A DNA stretch of 64,000 nt from a virus, in the IMG/VR virus record IMGVR_UViG_3300050120_000230, positions 86,325-150,324 of that record; one strand, 5' to 3'. The position numbers and the translations under genes were made by a program. Numbering within the stretch: the stretch's first letter is position 1; every line of letters begins with the position of its first letter. Below, in pieces: positions 51,285 to 58,948 of the stretch. The notes below the pieces were generated by a model that was not told the DNA's origin, made no database searches, and saw only the letters and a program-made list of their open reading frames with translations.

Positions 51285-51515
51285 ATGACGCAAGAATTGC
51301 ACGTCGTCCTCGGGGGCGAACTGGTTGATCTGGACGGAACGGAGTTCCGAGACCCTTCGAAAATCCACTACGTGGGGGTGTTCCCGAACCGCCCGGCCGC
51401 CGTGGCAGCATGGCGCGGCAACGCTCAGCAGACGGTGGACAACGCTCTGATGCGGTATTTCGTGCTCCCTCTGCATGAACTTCTCGAACATCTGCATCCG
51501 ATGGAACATCACTGA
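51285..51515 (+). CDS. DUF4170-like protein
   Basis: A 76-residue protein that matches the alphaproteobacterial DUF4170 family pattern: LHVVLGGELVDL, then FRDPSKIHYVGVFPNRPAAVAAWRG and TVDNALMRYFVLPLHELL. The function of the family is unknown. It looks acquired from, or shared with, an alphaproteobacterial host. Confidence 0.7.
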   Translation: MTQELHVVLGGELVDLDGTEFRDPSKIHYVGVFPNRPAAVAAWRGNAQQTVDNALMRYFVLPLHELLEHLHPMEHH

Positions 51516-51527
51516 ACTCGCATTTGC

Positions 51528-51555
51528 TTGACGGTCCTCAGTATTGAGATAGATT
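51528..51555 (+). promoter_or_regulatory. Early-type promoter
   Basis: GCTTGACG with TAGATT 16 bases downstream. Serves the ligase-like gene. Confidence 0.55.
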
Positions 51556-51582
51556 GGTCTCAGGATTTGCAGGAGACTTTTC

Positions 51583-52227
51583 ATGCGATTTGACGAATGG
51601 CGCTATCTCTGGCCACCCCGTCCGGGTTCGGAAAACGCCATCGCCAAGAGTCTGCTTCCCCACTTCGAAGAGCAGGGTTGGATCGCGCAGACGAAGATGA
51701 ACGGAACGTGCAACGTCATGGGCGTGGCACCGGATCGGAAGACCATCCGCGCCATGTCTCGTCATAACGACGAACACAAACTCTGGTCGCCGAGCGTCCA
51801 CACGACCGCCCCGTTCAAGAAACTACCGGGAGTGGGCTGGTATGTGTTCGTGGCCGAACTCATGCACTCCAAGGTCACTGGCGGGCCGCGAGACACCAAC
51901 TACATCCACGACATCCTCGTGGCCGATGGTGAGTATCTCGTCGGTGTGACGTTCGCGGAGCGGCAAGCTCTCCTGCACAAGGTGCTTGGAATCACCCCGG
52001 CGACGAAGAAAACCAAGACCCACTACATTCTGGACGATCACACTTGGGTGGCAGTGAACCATACTACCGGTTTCCCGGCGCTCTTTGAGACCCTCGTCAA
52101 GACGGTCGAGCACGAAGGCGTGGTGGTCAAGAACCCGAACGCCAAGCTCGGCATGTGCTCGCGGGAGAAATCGAACAGCGCGTGGCAAGTCAAATGCCGC
52201 AGGGGTGGCAAGAACTACACGTCGTGA
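51583..52227 (+). CDS. Second nucleotidyltransferase-type ligase (RNA or DNA ligase-like)
   Basis: A 214-residue minimal enzyme of the covalent nucleotidyltransferase ligase fold: motif I KMNGT near residue 38 (adenylated lysine), motif III FVAELM, motif IV EGVVVKNP near 180, and motif V WQVKC near 201. There is no OB-fold domain. The small size recalls RNA-ligase-like enzymes more than the DNA ligase at 14215. The substrate cannot be told. Good ribosome-binding site and an early-type promoter. Confidence 0.75.
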   Translation: MRFDEWRYLWPPRPGSENAIAKSLLPHFEEQGWIAQTKMNGTCNVMGVAPDRKTIRAMSRHNDEHKLWSPSVHTTAPFKKLPGVGWYVFVAELMHSKVTGGPRDTNYIHDILVADGEYLVGVTFAERQALLHKVLGITPATKKTKTHYILDDHTWVAVNHTTGFPALFETLVKTVEHEGVVVKNPNAKLGMCSREKSNSAWQVKCRRGGKNYTS

Positions 52228-52238
52228 TATGGTGGCTT

Positions 52239-52496
52239 ATGGAAGCCTCACGCACTCGCCTCACCTTGGACCTGTCCGCCCGCCTGACGCGAAGCGTCGA
52301 GCGCATCACGGAGCAGCAGGGTATCAGTAAGGCCGACGTGTTTCGTAATGCTCTTGCCTTGCTTTTCGCGTTCGATGACGCAGCGAAAGACGGGTTCGCC
52401 GTTGGCGCCTTTGATTCACGGCAGGGCATCTATCGTGAATTTGTTGGACGGGGTGTGCCTCACCGCGACGAGCACGTCATCGCCAGTGTAGCTTGA
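52239..52496 (+). CDS. Ribbon-helix-helix-like protein
   Basis: An 85-residue protein with RLTLDLSARLTRSVERITEQQGISKADVFRNALALL at the N-terminus, the shape of a ribbon-helix-helix DNA-binding domain (Arc/MetJ or CopG type), so it may be a transcription repressor. A GTG at 52224 is an alternative start. It overlaps the end of the convergent gene at 52477. Confidence 0.6.
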   Translation: MEASRTRLTLDLSARLTRSVERITEQQGISKADVFRNALALLFAFDDAAKDGFAVGAFDSRQGIYREFVGRGVPHRDEHVIASVA

Positions 52497-52986
52497 ACAT
52501 CGCCGCCGTCTTCACGTCGGAGAACATGTAAACGGCGTCCTCCCTGTCTTGCACCATGCTCCATTTTTCGACGACGTTTTGATCGCACCATGCGTCTGCA
52601 TCGGCAGACCACTTAACGCGCACTGCGGTGGGTGATGTCTCTAGTCCAGCCGCGAGTGCCTGTGCCGCATGATGCTGACTGGTCGTCTCAGCCAGTTCTT
52701 TTTTCAAATGATTGGCCATCATGAAGGCTGATTCGAGCGAGCGCACCGCCTCGATGGCCAACGTCGCCTCGCCGGAGCGCCGATTGTAATCTGGATCGTC
52801 CATTTTGCGATGAGAGATTCGCTCAGCATGATGCTGAAGAACTCCTCTTGCATATTCGAGAATTTCACCCCTCGAAGGCTGACGCCCGCGCTCGAACCGG
52901 GTCTCGTATTGATCCCGATACGACAAGGATGATCGGTTTTTTTGCTCGCGCAGAAGGTCAAATATTTTCGACTTAGCAGGGGGCAT
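52477..52986 (-). CDS. FKMRW-family small protein, dispersed copy
   Basis: A 169-residue helical protein ending MFSDVKTAAMFKLHWR, matching the shared ending of the 28623-30100 array. The rest is unrelated to the array. The function is unknown. Confidence 0.6.
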   Translation of the reverse strand: MPPAKSKIFDLLREQKNRSSLSYRDQYETRFERGRQPSRGEILEYARGVLQHHAERISHRKMDDPDYNRRSGEATLAIEAVRSLESAFMMANHLKKELAETTSQHHAAQALAAGLETSPTAVRVKWSADADAWCDQNVVEKWSMVQDREDAVYMFSDVKTAAMFKLHWR

Positions 52987-53015
52987 CGAGCAAATCCCAA
53001 AAGGCCGAGAGGGCG

Positions 53016-53023
53016 GATAAATA
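53016..53023 (+). promoter_or_regulatory. Late promoter GATAAATA
   Basis: 28 bases ahead of the TTG start at 53052. Confidence 0.6.
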
Positions 53024-53051
53024 CGATACTACAGGATTTTGGGAGCACCAA

Positions 53052-55007
53052 TTGATTTCGCTCGACACCGCAGCCACCGAGGTCTTCCAGATTCTCCGCT
53101 CATATGATTATGCGGTGATGATGTATGACGACGACGGCAATCAGGTCTACAAGCCGGAAGAAACGCGTCGCTTCTTCGCAAAGCCCGAAAACCTGCTCGT
53201 TTCCCTAGTCGAAGACGGGGACAACAGCAGCATTCGGCTCTATCTCGGCAAGTCCACGGACATCTCTGACGTGCTCAGCCTCGATCAGACCCTTCGTCGG
53301 ACAGCTACTAAATACAACATGATTTTCAACGTCAAACGCTACGGGCGTGACCTTCAACCGGCGGACTTCGCCACGAAGGCGTCTGTGACGGAGGACAAGA
53401 AAGAGGAAACTATGAACATTCTTGAAGGCATGTATGGAACGACACGCAGTTCCTACCTCAAGCTTGAAAACGCCCGCATGATCGTCCGCCACTCGAAGAA
53501 GATCGACGAAATGGTCATGGGCAGCCGTGGTCGTCACATCGACGCGATTTTCGTCGAAAACGCTGTAGGCGAACGTTTCCTGTTCCCCACTCGTCAACTG
53601 TCTCCGGCGCGCGCGATGACGCAGCACGTCAACCAAGGCGGCGGCTTTGCGGACATGGTCGGCCAACAGATTACTCGCATGGCGAATGACTATGCCAACC
53701 TCGGCGCCGCGTCTGGTCACATTGCAGCGAACTCGAACATGCTTGGCGAGTCGGCCCAAGCCGTCCGCCAGACGTGCCGGACTCAAATGCATGAGATGCG
53801 GAAGTGCTTTGAGCGCCTCGCCCGCGCCAACAATCCAGAAAAATGGGCCGCGTTCGCTGAAGCCGTAGAAGCAAAGTGCGACACCCTCAACGAGGGCGAA
53901 GAAGTCGCCATCGACATCACGGAAGTTCGCGACATGCTGACGGTCGAAGGCACGGAACTGGACGAGAGCGTGCTCACCACTGTTGCAGAAGCCCTCAAGA
54001 GCGCCGAGATAGACGAAGGCGCGTCCAACGAGATCAAAGAACCGAAATGCCGCGAATGCGGCGGTAAGGGCCTCGTCAATGGTGACGCTGATGTCTGCCC
54101 GTCCTGCGCTGGTTCTGGTGTGGACTCCGTTGTCATCGTCGGCCGCCCGGTTTCCAAAGAAGCATGGGACGAACTGAAGAACGGTCATATCGAACTCTAT
54201 CATCCCGTGGCCAACGACGACTCGGAACCGCGTTTCACCAGCCGAGCCGCCTATCTGGCGTTCAAGCTTGGCAAGATCGTTCCTGAGATCAAGAGCGACA
54301 GCTTGGTCAATTTCCTCAGCTACGTTGCCGATCAACTCCAAAGCGGCCACAACGATCCGTCTCGTGCAAAGAGCCTCGAACGTATCGCCATGCACACCAT
54401 CACCATCGCGACCCCGCGTGACGAAATGGCAGTGAAGAGTGAATCGGTAGAAGCTTATCGTGAGTTCACCGAATGGATGGACTCCACGTCGCCGAGCCGT
54501 GTGCTCGCAGAGCATGACCCGGACGATCATGACTATGGCTACGAAGCCACGGATGACCAGATCGAAGGCGATGCAGAGCAAGTGGCCAATGATTTCGAAC
54601 CCGAGGACTTCCTGAAGTCGTGTGGAGAAGATTTCCATTGGGGCACCGCTGAAGCGCCGGAAGAGAAGGAGTTCGACAAGAGCTTCATCGTCGGCCTGCT
54701 GACCCGCTATCTGGACAAGAAAGTCGAAGAAGCGACCGGTCGCGAAGGCGATGTCTATGACATGAGCGAGTTCGCTGAGAGCCTGTTCGACCGTGTCGAG
54801 CCCATGCTGTCGGAAGCTGGCTATAAGCTGTCCGAAGGTGAACTGAGCCGCGAAGATATGGTCATCCCGACCAACCAAGGCGAAGACCTGAAGCGTGAAG
54901 TCACGAAATCCACGTCAACTGACCCGGTTACCGGTGAACAGATTCCGGCCGACACCGACTATATTGGCCGTATCCGCACGCTCGCGGGTATGCCGTGGAA
55001 TCGTTAA
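53052..55007 (+). CDS. Large late protein with DnaJ-type zinc motif
   Basis: A 651-residue protein that starts with TTG (a good GGGAG site 7 bases upstream). The middle has two CxxCxGxG-type motifs (CRECGGKG at about 334 and CPSCAGSG at about 349), the DnaJ-like zinc finger that binds unfolded proteins. The rest is helical and highly acidic; no J-domain was seen. It may be a phage chaperone or a conserved internal virion protein. It ends just before the small-RNA region. Confidence 0.65.
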   Translation: MISLDTAATEVFQILRSYDYAVMMYDDDGNQVYKPEETRRFFAKPENLLVSLVEDGDNSSIRLYLGKSTDISDVLSLDQTLRRTATKYNMIFNVKRYGRDLQPADFATKASVTEDKKEETMNILEGMYGTTRSSYLKLENARMIVRHSKKIDEMVMGSRGRHIDAIFVENAVGERFLFPTRQLSPARAMTQHVNQGGGFADMVGQQITRMANDYANLGAASGHIAANSNMLGESAQAVRQTCRTQMHEMRKCFERLARANNPEKWAAFAEAVEAKCDTLNEGEEVAIDITEVRDMLTVEGTELDESVLTTVAEALKSAEIDEGASNEIKEPKCRECGGKGLVNGDADVCPSCAGSGVDSVVIVGRPVSKEAWDELKNGHIELYHPVANDDSEPRFTSRAAYLAFKLGKIVPEIKSDSLVNFLSYVADQLQSGHNDPSRAKSLERIAMHTITIATPRDEMAVKSESVEAYREFTEWMDSTSPSRVLAEHDPDDHDYGYEATDDQIEGDAEQVANDFEPEDFLKSCGEDFHWGTAEAPEEKEFDKSFIVGLLTRYLDKKVEEATGREGDVYDMSEFAESLFDRVEPMLSEAGYKLSEGELSREDMVIPTNQGEDLKREVTKSTSTDPVTGEQIPADTDYIGRIRTLAGMPWNR

Positions 55008-55018
55008 GAGATTAATAT

Positions 55019-55048
55019 TGACGTGCCGACGCGGCGCTCAGTATTCTG
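55019..55048 (+). promoter_or_regulatory. Early-type promoter of candidate small RNA
   Basis: TTGACG with TATTCT 18 bases downstream. The core AGATTAATATTG recurs as CGATTAATATTG near 55130. Confidence 0.45.
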
Positions 55049-55049
55049 A

Positions 55050-55123
55050 GCATGGATTGAGAAGTCCATGTGTGTAAGCCACTGACTTGGGGAGGAACTC
55101 ATACGGGTTTCTCCCCTTTTTTT
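55050..55123 (+). ncRNA. Candidate small RNA or leader
   Basis: About 70 bases between the promoter and the terminator at 55089. It contains a CATGGA/TCCATG hairpin at about 55052-55071. It holds no gene of usual size. It could be a small RNA or an attenuated leader of gp32. Confidence 0.35.
55089..55123 (+). terminator. Terminator upstream of gp32
   Basis: GGGGAG/CTCCCC stem with seven T. Confidence 0.75.
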
Positions 55124-55200
55124 GGTTAACGATTAATATTGCGACCCGAAAAATAATCTGCGAGATTGAGGTTGTCAGGGAAAATTAGGTCTCTGACGAA

Positions 55201-55208
55201 GATAAATA
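55201..55208 (+). promoter_or_regulatory. Late promoter GATAAATA ahead of gp32
   Basis: 86 bases ahead of the ATG. A weak hairpin followed by TTTTTT (about 55218-55248) lies between, and an A/T-rich tract follows that could be a gp32 autoregulation site. Confidence 0.5.
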
Positions 55209-55293
55209 GAAGTATCCGGCGACGATTGCAGTCATCCGGTTTTTTACAACTTGAAACATTTGTTCAGGCAAATTTGAAAGGCAACTGATTATC

Positions 55294-56277
55294 ATGGCTA
55301 CTAAAGCTGAAATTATGGAAGCACTGAAGGCTCAAAAAGAAAAGAGCCAGCGTGGCAACAAGACCCAATCCAGCGGCGGCGACAATGCGTCCTACGCCTT
55401 CTGGAATATCGACGTTGGAGCAACGGCTACGATCCGTTTCCTGCCCGATAAGGACCCCAACAACACCTTCTTCTGGGTCAAGCGCGAAGTCATCAAGATG
55501 CCGTTCGACGGCGTCGAGGGTGGCGATTATCCCACCAACAAGCCCGTCACCGTCACTGTTCCCTGCGTGGAAATGTGGGGCGAATCCTGCCCGATCCTGA
55601 CCGCCACTCGTCCGTGGTGGAAAGACCCCGCGAAGGAAGCTACCGCACGCACCTATTGGAAGAAGAAGTCTTTCATCTTCCAAGGCTTCGTCGTGTCGTC
55701 GCCGTTCGAAGAGCAAAACCTGCCCGAGAACCCGATCCGTCGTTTCGTCATCAACCCGTCGATCTTCGAGATCATCGAGAAGAGCCTGATGGACCCGGAA
55801 ATGGAAGACATGCCCACCGACTACGTCGGCGGCGTTGACTTCCGCATCGCGAAGACGAAGCAGGGAGAGTATTCGAACTACAAGACTTCTTCGTGGTCCC
55901 GCAAGACTCGTTCGCTGAGCGAAGACGAACAGGCCGCTGTCCAACAGCACGGTCTCTTCAACCTCGCTGACTACCTCGGCCGCAAGCCGGACGCCGACGA
56001 AATGGCCGCGATCAAGGCGATGTTCGAAGACTCCGTTGCTGGTCGTCCGTTCGACGTGGCCTCCTTCGGGCAATACTACCGCCCGTATGGCGACCGTGAC
56101 TCGGATGCGGCTCCGGCTGCTCGCACGACCCCGGCCGCAACGGCTGTCCGTGAAACGGCTCCGGCCGCCGAGCGTGACGAACCGGCCGCGACCACGACTC
56201 CGGCAGCACCGTCCTCTGCGACGGCCAACGCTCAAGAAATCCTTGAGCGCATCAAGAACCGGACGATGAAGGGCTAA
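55294..56277 (+). CDS. Single-stranded DNA-binding protein (gp32-like)
   Basis: A 327-residue protein. The N-terminal basic region (KAQKEKSQRGNK) would be the cooperativity domain. The OB-fold core (about 30-240) includes AFWNIDVGATATIRFLPD, a VPCVEMWGESCPI segment with cysteines that may bind zinc, and a FQGFVVSSPF strand. The C-terminus is an Ala/Thr/Pro-rich linker ending NAQEILERIKNRTMKG. Key role in replication and recombination. It is followed by a terminator. Confidence 0.85.
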   Translation: MATKAEIMEALKAQKEKSQRGNKTQSSGGDNASYAFWNIDVGATATIRFLPDKDPNNTFFWVKREVIKMPFDGVEGGDYPTNKPVTVTVPCVEMWGESCPILTATRPWWKDPAKEATARTYWKKKSFIFQGFVVSSPFEEQNLPENPIRRFVINPSIFEIIEKSLMDPEMEDMPTDYVGGVDFRIAKTKQGEYSNYKTSSWSRKTRSLSEDEQAAVQQHGLFNLADYLGRKPDADEMAAIKAMFEDSVAGRPFDVASFGQYYRPYGDRDSDAAPAARTTPAATAVRETAPAAERDEPAATTTPAAPSSATANAQEILERIKNRTMKG

Positions 56278-56286
56278 CGCCCATTG

Positions 56287-56319
56287 GGGGAGTGCCGCAG
56301 CGCGGCGCTCCCCTTTCTT
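56287..56319 (+). terminator. Terminator after gp32
   Basis: A 12-bp stem (GGGGAGTGCCGC/GCGGCGCTCCCC) and a short T tract. Confidence 0.8.
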
Positions 56320-56378
56320 CACCTACAATTTGAATAGCCCACTGTGGTGCGAACACCCATGTGCGGACGAAAGGAAAT

Positions 56379-57485
56379 ATGGTTCAACCCTTTGATCTAA
56401 GCAAACTCCGCAAGGGGATCGACAAGTCAATTCAGGGCTTGTCCTACGGGTTCAACGACCCGACGACTTGGCTCAACACTGGTTGCTATGCCCTCAACTA
56501 TCTGATCTGCGACCGATTCGACGGGGGTATTCCGCTCGAAGGCAAGTTCACGATGTTCGCGGGCGACAGCGGCAGCGGCAAGTCCTACATCGCCTCAGCC
56601 AATCTCATCAAGGACGCACAGGCCAAGGGGGTTTTCCCGATCCTCGTGGACACTGAAAACGCCCTCGACGAATCGTGGTTGAACGCACTGGATGTCGATA
56701 CCGACCCGACCAAGATGATGAAGGTCTCCGGCGCCACCGTCGATGACGTTGCCGCTATGTTGGGCATGGTCATCGATCTCTACCGCACGGAGAACGATCC
56801 GAAACCTTACGCTGATCGCGCCAAGGTTCTCATCATCATCGATTCCCTCGGAATGCTCATCACGCCGAACCAAGAAAAGCAGTTCATGGAAGGCGACATG
56901 AAGGGCGACATGGGCATCAAGGCCAAGCAAATCACGAGCATGTTGCGCGTGATGATGGCCAAGATCGCCTCGCAACCCATCGGCCTCTTGGCCACCAACC
57001 ACGTCTACGATAGTCAAGACCAATACAAGCCAGACACGATTCCGGGCGGCAAGATGTTGGAGTTCGCCTCGTCCGTCATCATTCAGATGAACAAGCTTCT
57101 TCTGAAGGAAGATGAAAACGGTGTGAAGCTGACGGACGGTGAAGTCGCGGGCATCAAGTCCTCGACCGTCGTTCGGAAGTCTCGCTACGCGAAGCCCTTC
57201 GAAAAGCTGAAGATCAACATTCCGTATGACAAGGGCATGGACCCTTATTCGGGCCTGTTCGATCTCTTCGAGAAGAAGGGTCTGATTACCAAGGACGGCG
57301 CGCGCTATGTCTACACTTCCCCGGTGACCGGCGAAGTGCTGAAGGACTATCGGAAACGTTTCAAGCCCGCAGGTTGGCTGGATCAGATCATGGCCGAGCA
57401 AGAAGCATGGGACAAAGAAAAGCCCGGTGTGGAAGGTTTCGACCACACGGAAGGCGCGAACTATATTGAGGGGGAAGACGACTAA
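56379..57485 (+). CDS. uvsX: Recombinase UvsX (RecA-like)
   Basis: A 368-residue strand-exchange ATPase. Walker A GDSGSGKS is at 62-69, Walker B KVLIIIDSLGML near 150, and a TNHVYDSQDQYKP loop lies at about 205-217. Size is near that of T4 UvsX (391). It works with gp32 upstream and UvsY downstream. The ATG at 56379 has AAGGA upstream; an in-frame GTG at 56361 is a weaker alternative. Confidence 0.93.
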   Translation: MVQPFDLSKLRKGIDKSIQGLSYGFNDPTTWLNTGCYALNYLICDRFDGGIPLEGKFTMFAGDSGSGKSYIASANLIKDAQAKGVFPILVDTENALDESWLNALDVDTDPTKMMKVSGATVDDVAAMLGMVIDLYRTENDPKPYADRAKVLIIIDSLGMLITPNQEKQFMEGDMKGDMGIKAKQITSMLRVMMAKIASQPIGLLATNHVYDSQDQYKPDTIPGGKMLEFASSVIIQMNKLLLKEDENGVKLTDGEVAGIKSSTVVRKSRYAKPFEKLKINIPYDKGMDPYSGLFDLFEKKGLITKDGARYVYTSPVTGEVLKDYRKRFKPAGWLDQIMAEQEAWDKEKPGVEGFDHTEGANYIEGEDD

Positions 57486-57570
57486 CCCACTGAGATAAGT
57501 AGAAAATGCGCGAGCTTTGGAATAGTCTGAAGTTCGTGTGTTTTCATCCCCCAACTGTGAGTAGTGCGTT

Positions 57571-57807
57571 ATGAATAGTGAGAGTAAAGTAGTAGCAGAA
57601 CTTTGGGATTTGGTCCGAGATCATATCCCGAGTGCAAGGCGCCTAGAGATGGCCATTGGTTTTCTCAGAGCGTTCGAAGAATACGGTTTCGACTCTCGCG
57701 ACATGCAAGACATCCTTGATGAGGATCGTTACCTCGCCCGTGCATATGCCGATCTCTACGATGTCGGTGAAGAAGGCGAAGAAGAAGACGAAGGTTACGG
57801 AGACTAA
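57571..57807 (+). CDS. Unknown acidic protein, 78 aa
   Basis: Not recognised. A helical protein with a strongly acidic tail (GEEGEEEDEG), between uvsX and the uvsY-like gene. A role in recombination is possible from position only. Confidence 0.5.
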   Translation: MNSESKVVAELWDLVRDHIPSARRLEMAIGFLRAFEEYGFDSRDMQDILDEDRYLARAYADLYDVGEEGEEEDEGYGD

Positions 57808-57813
57808 GCCAAT

Positions 57814-58290
57814 ATGGCTCGCTGGTATAGCAAGATCACTGCCGATCCGGTGAACTTCCACGAGGCGTTGGGAAATGCACTCGAACATTTCCACAACGAG
57901 TACGAACTCGCACAGAAGGAGCTACGGCCAAAGCCGGGTAGTCGCATCATCGATCTGTCCACCAATCTGGCCGGGATCGTTGAATATCGTTACGGGCAAC
58001 TTCAGGAACTTGAGAGTATCCTGAAGTTTCTCGAAATCCAATATGACCGGGTTAAGGGTGAAAAGAAGCGCAACTTTTTCGAGCATTACAACCGCCAACT
58101 CTCCGAACGGTTGTCCGATCAATATGCCGAAATCGAGCCCGAAGTCATCTTGTTGCGAGAGTTCATCCAACAGGTCGCATTGATTCGAAACATGTTCCTC
58201 GGCATCAGCAAGGGCCTAGAAACTTTGCACTTCCAAATTGGTCATATTATTCAACTACGTAAGAATGGTATCGAGGACGCCACTTTCTAA
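57814..58290 (+). CDS. uvsY: UvsY-like recombination mediator
   Basis: A 158-residue all-helical protein. The segment YDRVKGEKKRNFFEHYNRQLSERLSDQYA and the end LETLHFQIGHIIQLRKNGIEDATF match the layout of UvsY in T4-type (especially cyanophage-like) genomes. It helps UvsX replace gp32 on single-stranded DNA. Placement two genes after uvsX supports this. Confidence 0.7.
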   Translation: MARWYSKITADPVNFHEALGNALEHFHNEYELAQKELRPKPGSRIIDLSTNLAGIVEYRYGQLQELESILKFLEIQYDRVKGEKKRNFFEHYNRQLSERLSDQYAEIEPEVILLREFIQQVALIRNMFLGISKGLETLHFQIGHIIQLRKNGIEDATF

Positions 58291-58322
58291 TAACGGCATT
58301 TTTTCAGGCGAGTTTTTCAGAA

Positions 58323-58330
58323 GCTAAATA
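58323..58330 (+). promoter_or_regulatory. Late promoter GCTAAATA
   Basis: 36 bases ahead of the fibre gene at 58367. Confidence 0.6.
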
Positions 58331-58366
58331 CTCGCATATATTAGCCGCCCGGAAAGAGTGTTGACG

Positions 58367-58876
58367 ATGCCTTCACCTTCAGTCTTCAGCAATCATGCTG
58401 GAACCTTGTCCGACTCTTATGCCATCGGTAAACGAGGCATCAAACTGCTGCAAGGGACGAGTGATCCGGCTGGTGTAGATGCACCGATGGGCAGTCTCTA
58501 CATTCTGCGCGGCCTAACTACGAACAAGGTCTACCAAATCGACGCCGATGGCGTCTGGACGGCATTGCTGTCCCCCGACGATATCATCTCGGCCAATGAC
58601 AATCTCACTGTTGCCTTCGTAGATGGTAAGGTGACGATCACTGCACCGACCACCAAGCATCGCACGCAGTTTACCACTTCTGATCTTTCGGCAGGCGTGT
58701 TGACCGTAACTCACAATCTCAGTGAGGACTATCCGATAGTTCAAATCTACGACAACACACGAAAAGCAGTATTGCAAGACGTAATTACAACCGTTGATGC
58801 TAATTCGCTCACGCTTGGGTTGTCTTCTTATGGTTCTTTTTCGGGAACATGGACGGTTACCATTATAGCGAGCTAA
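58367..58876 (+). CDS. Small fibre protein, 169 aa
   Basis: A short N-terminal part, a VYQIDADGVW segment and a C-terminal beta domain of about 70 residues (LTVTHNLSEDYPIVQIYDN...SSYGSFSGTWTVTII). The domain is shared with the 58949 gene, so this is a mini-fibre or tip. Confidence 0.65.
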   Translation: MPSPSVFSNHAGTLSDSYAIGKRGIKLLQGTSDPAGVDAPMGSLYILRGLTTNKVYQIDADGVWTALLSPDDIISANDNLTVAFVDGKVTITAPTTKHRTQFTTSDLSAGVLTVTHNLSEDYPIVQIYDNTRKAVLQDVITTVDANSLTLGLSSYGSFSGTWTVTIIAS

Positions 58877-58904
58877 CGTCGTTCTGAACTATGTCGAGGT
58901 GTCA

Positions 58905-58912
58905 CCTAAATA
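58905..58912 (+). promoter_or_regulatory. Late promoter CCTAAATA
   Basis: 36 bases ahead of the ATG at 58949. Confidence 0.6.
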
Positions 58913-58948
58913 CGGCGACACACAACTCTCGGCAGGGGAACATTCTAC

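Noticed and set aside
53205-54878. 557-residue antisense frame opposite the DnaJ-motif gene
   Set aside because: Shadow frame; the plus-strand gene has a proper start site and zinc motifs.
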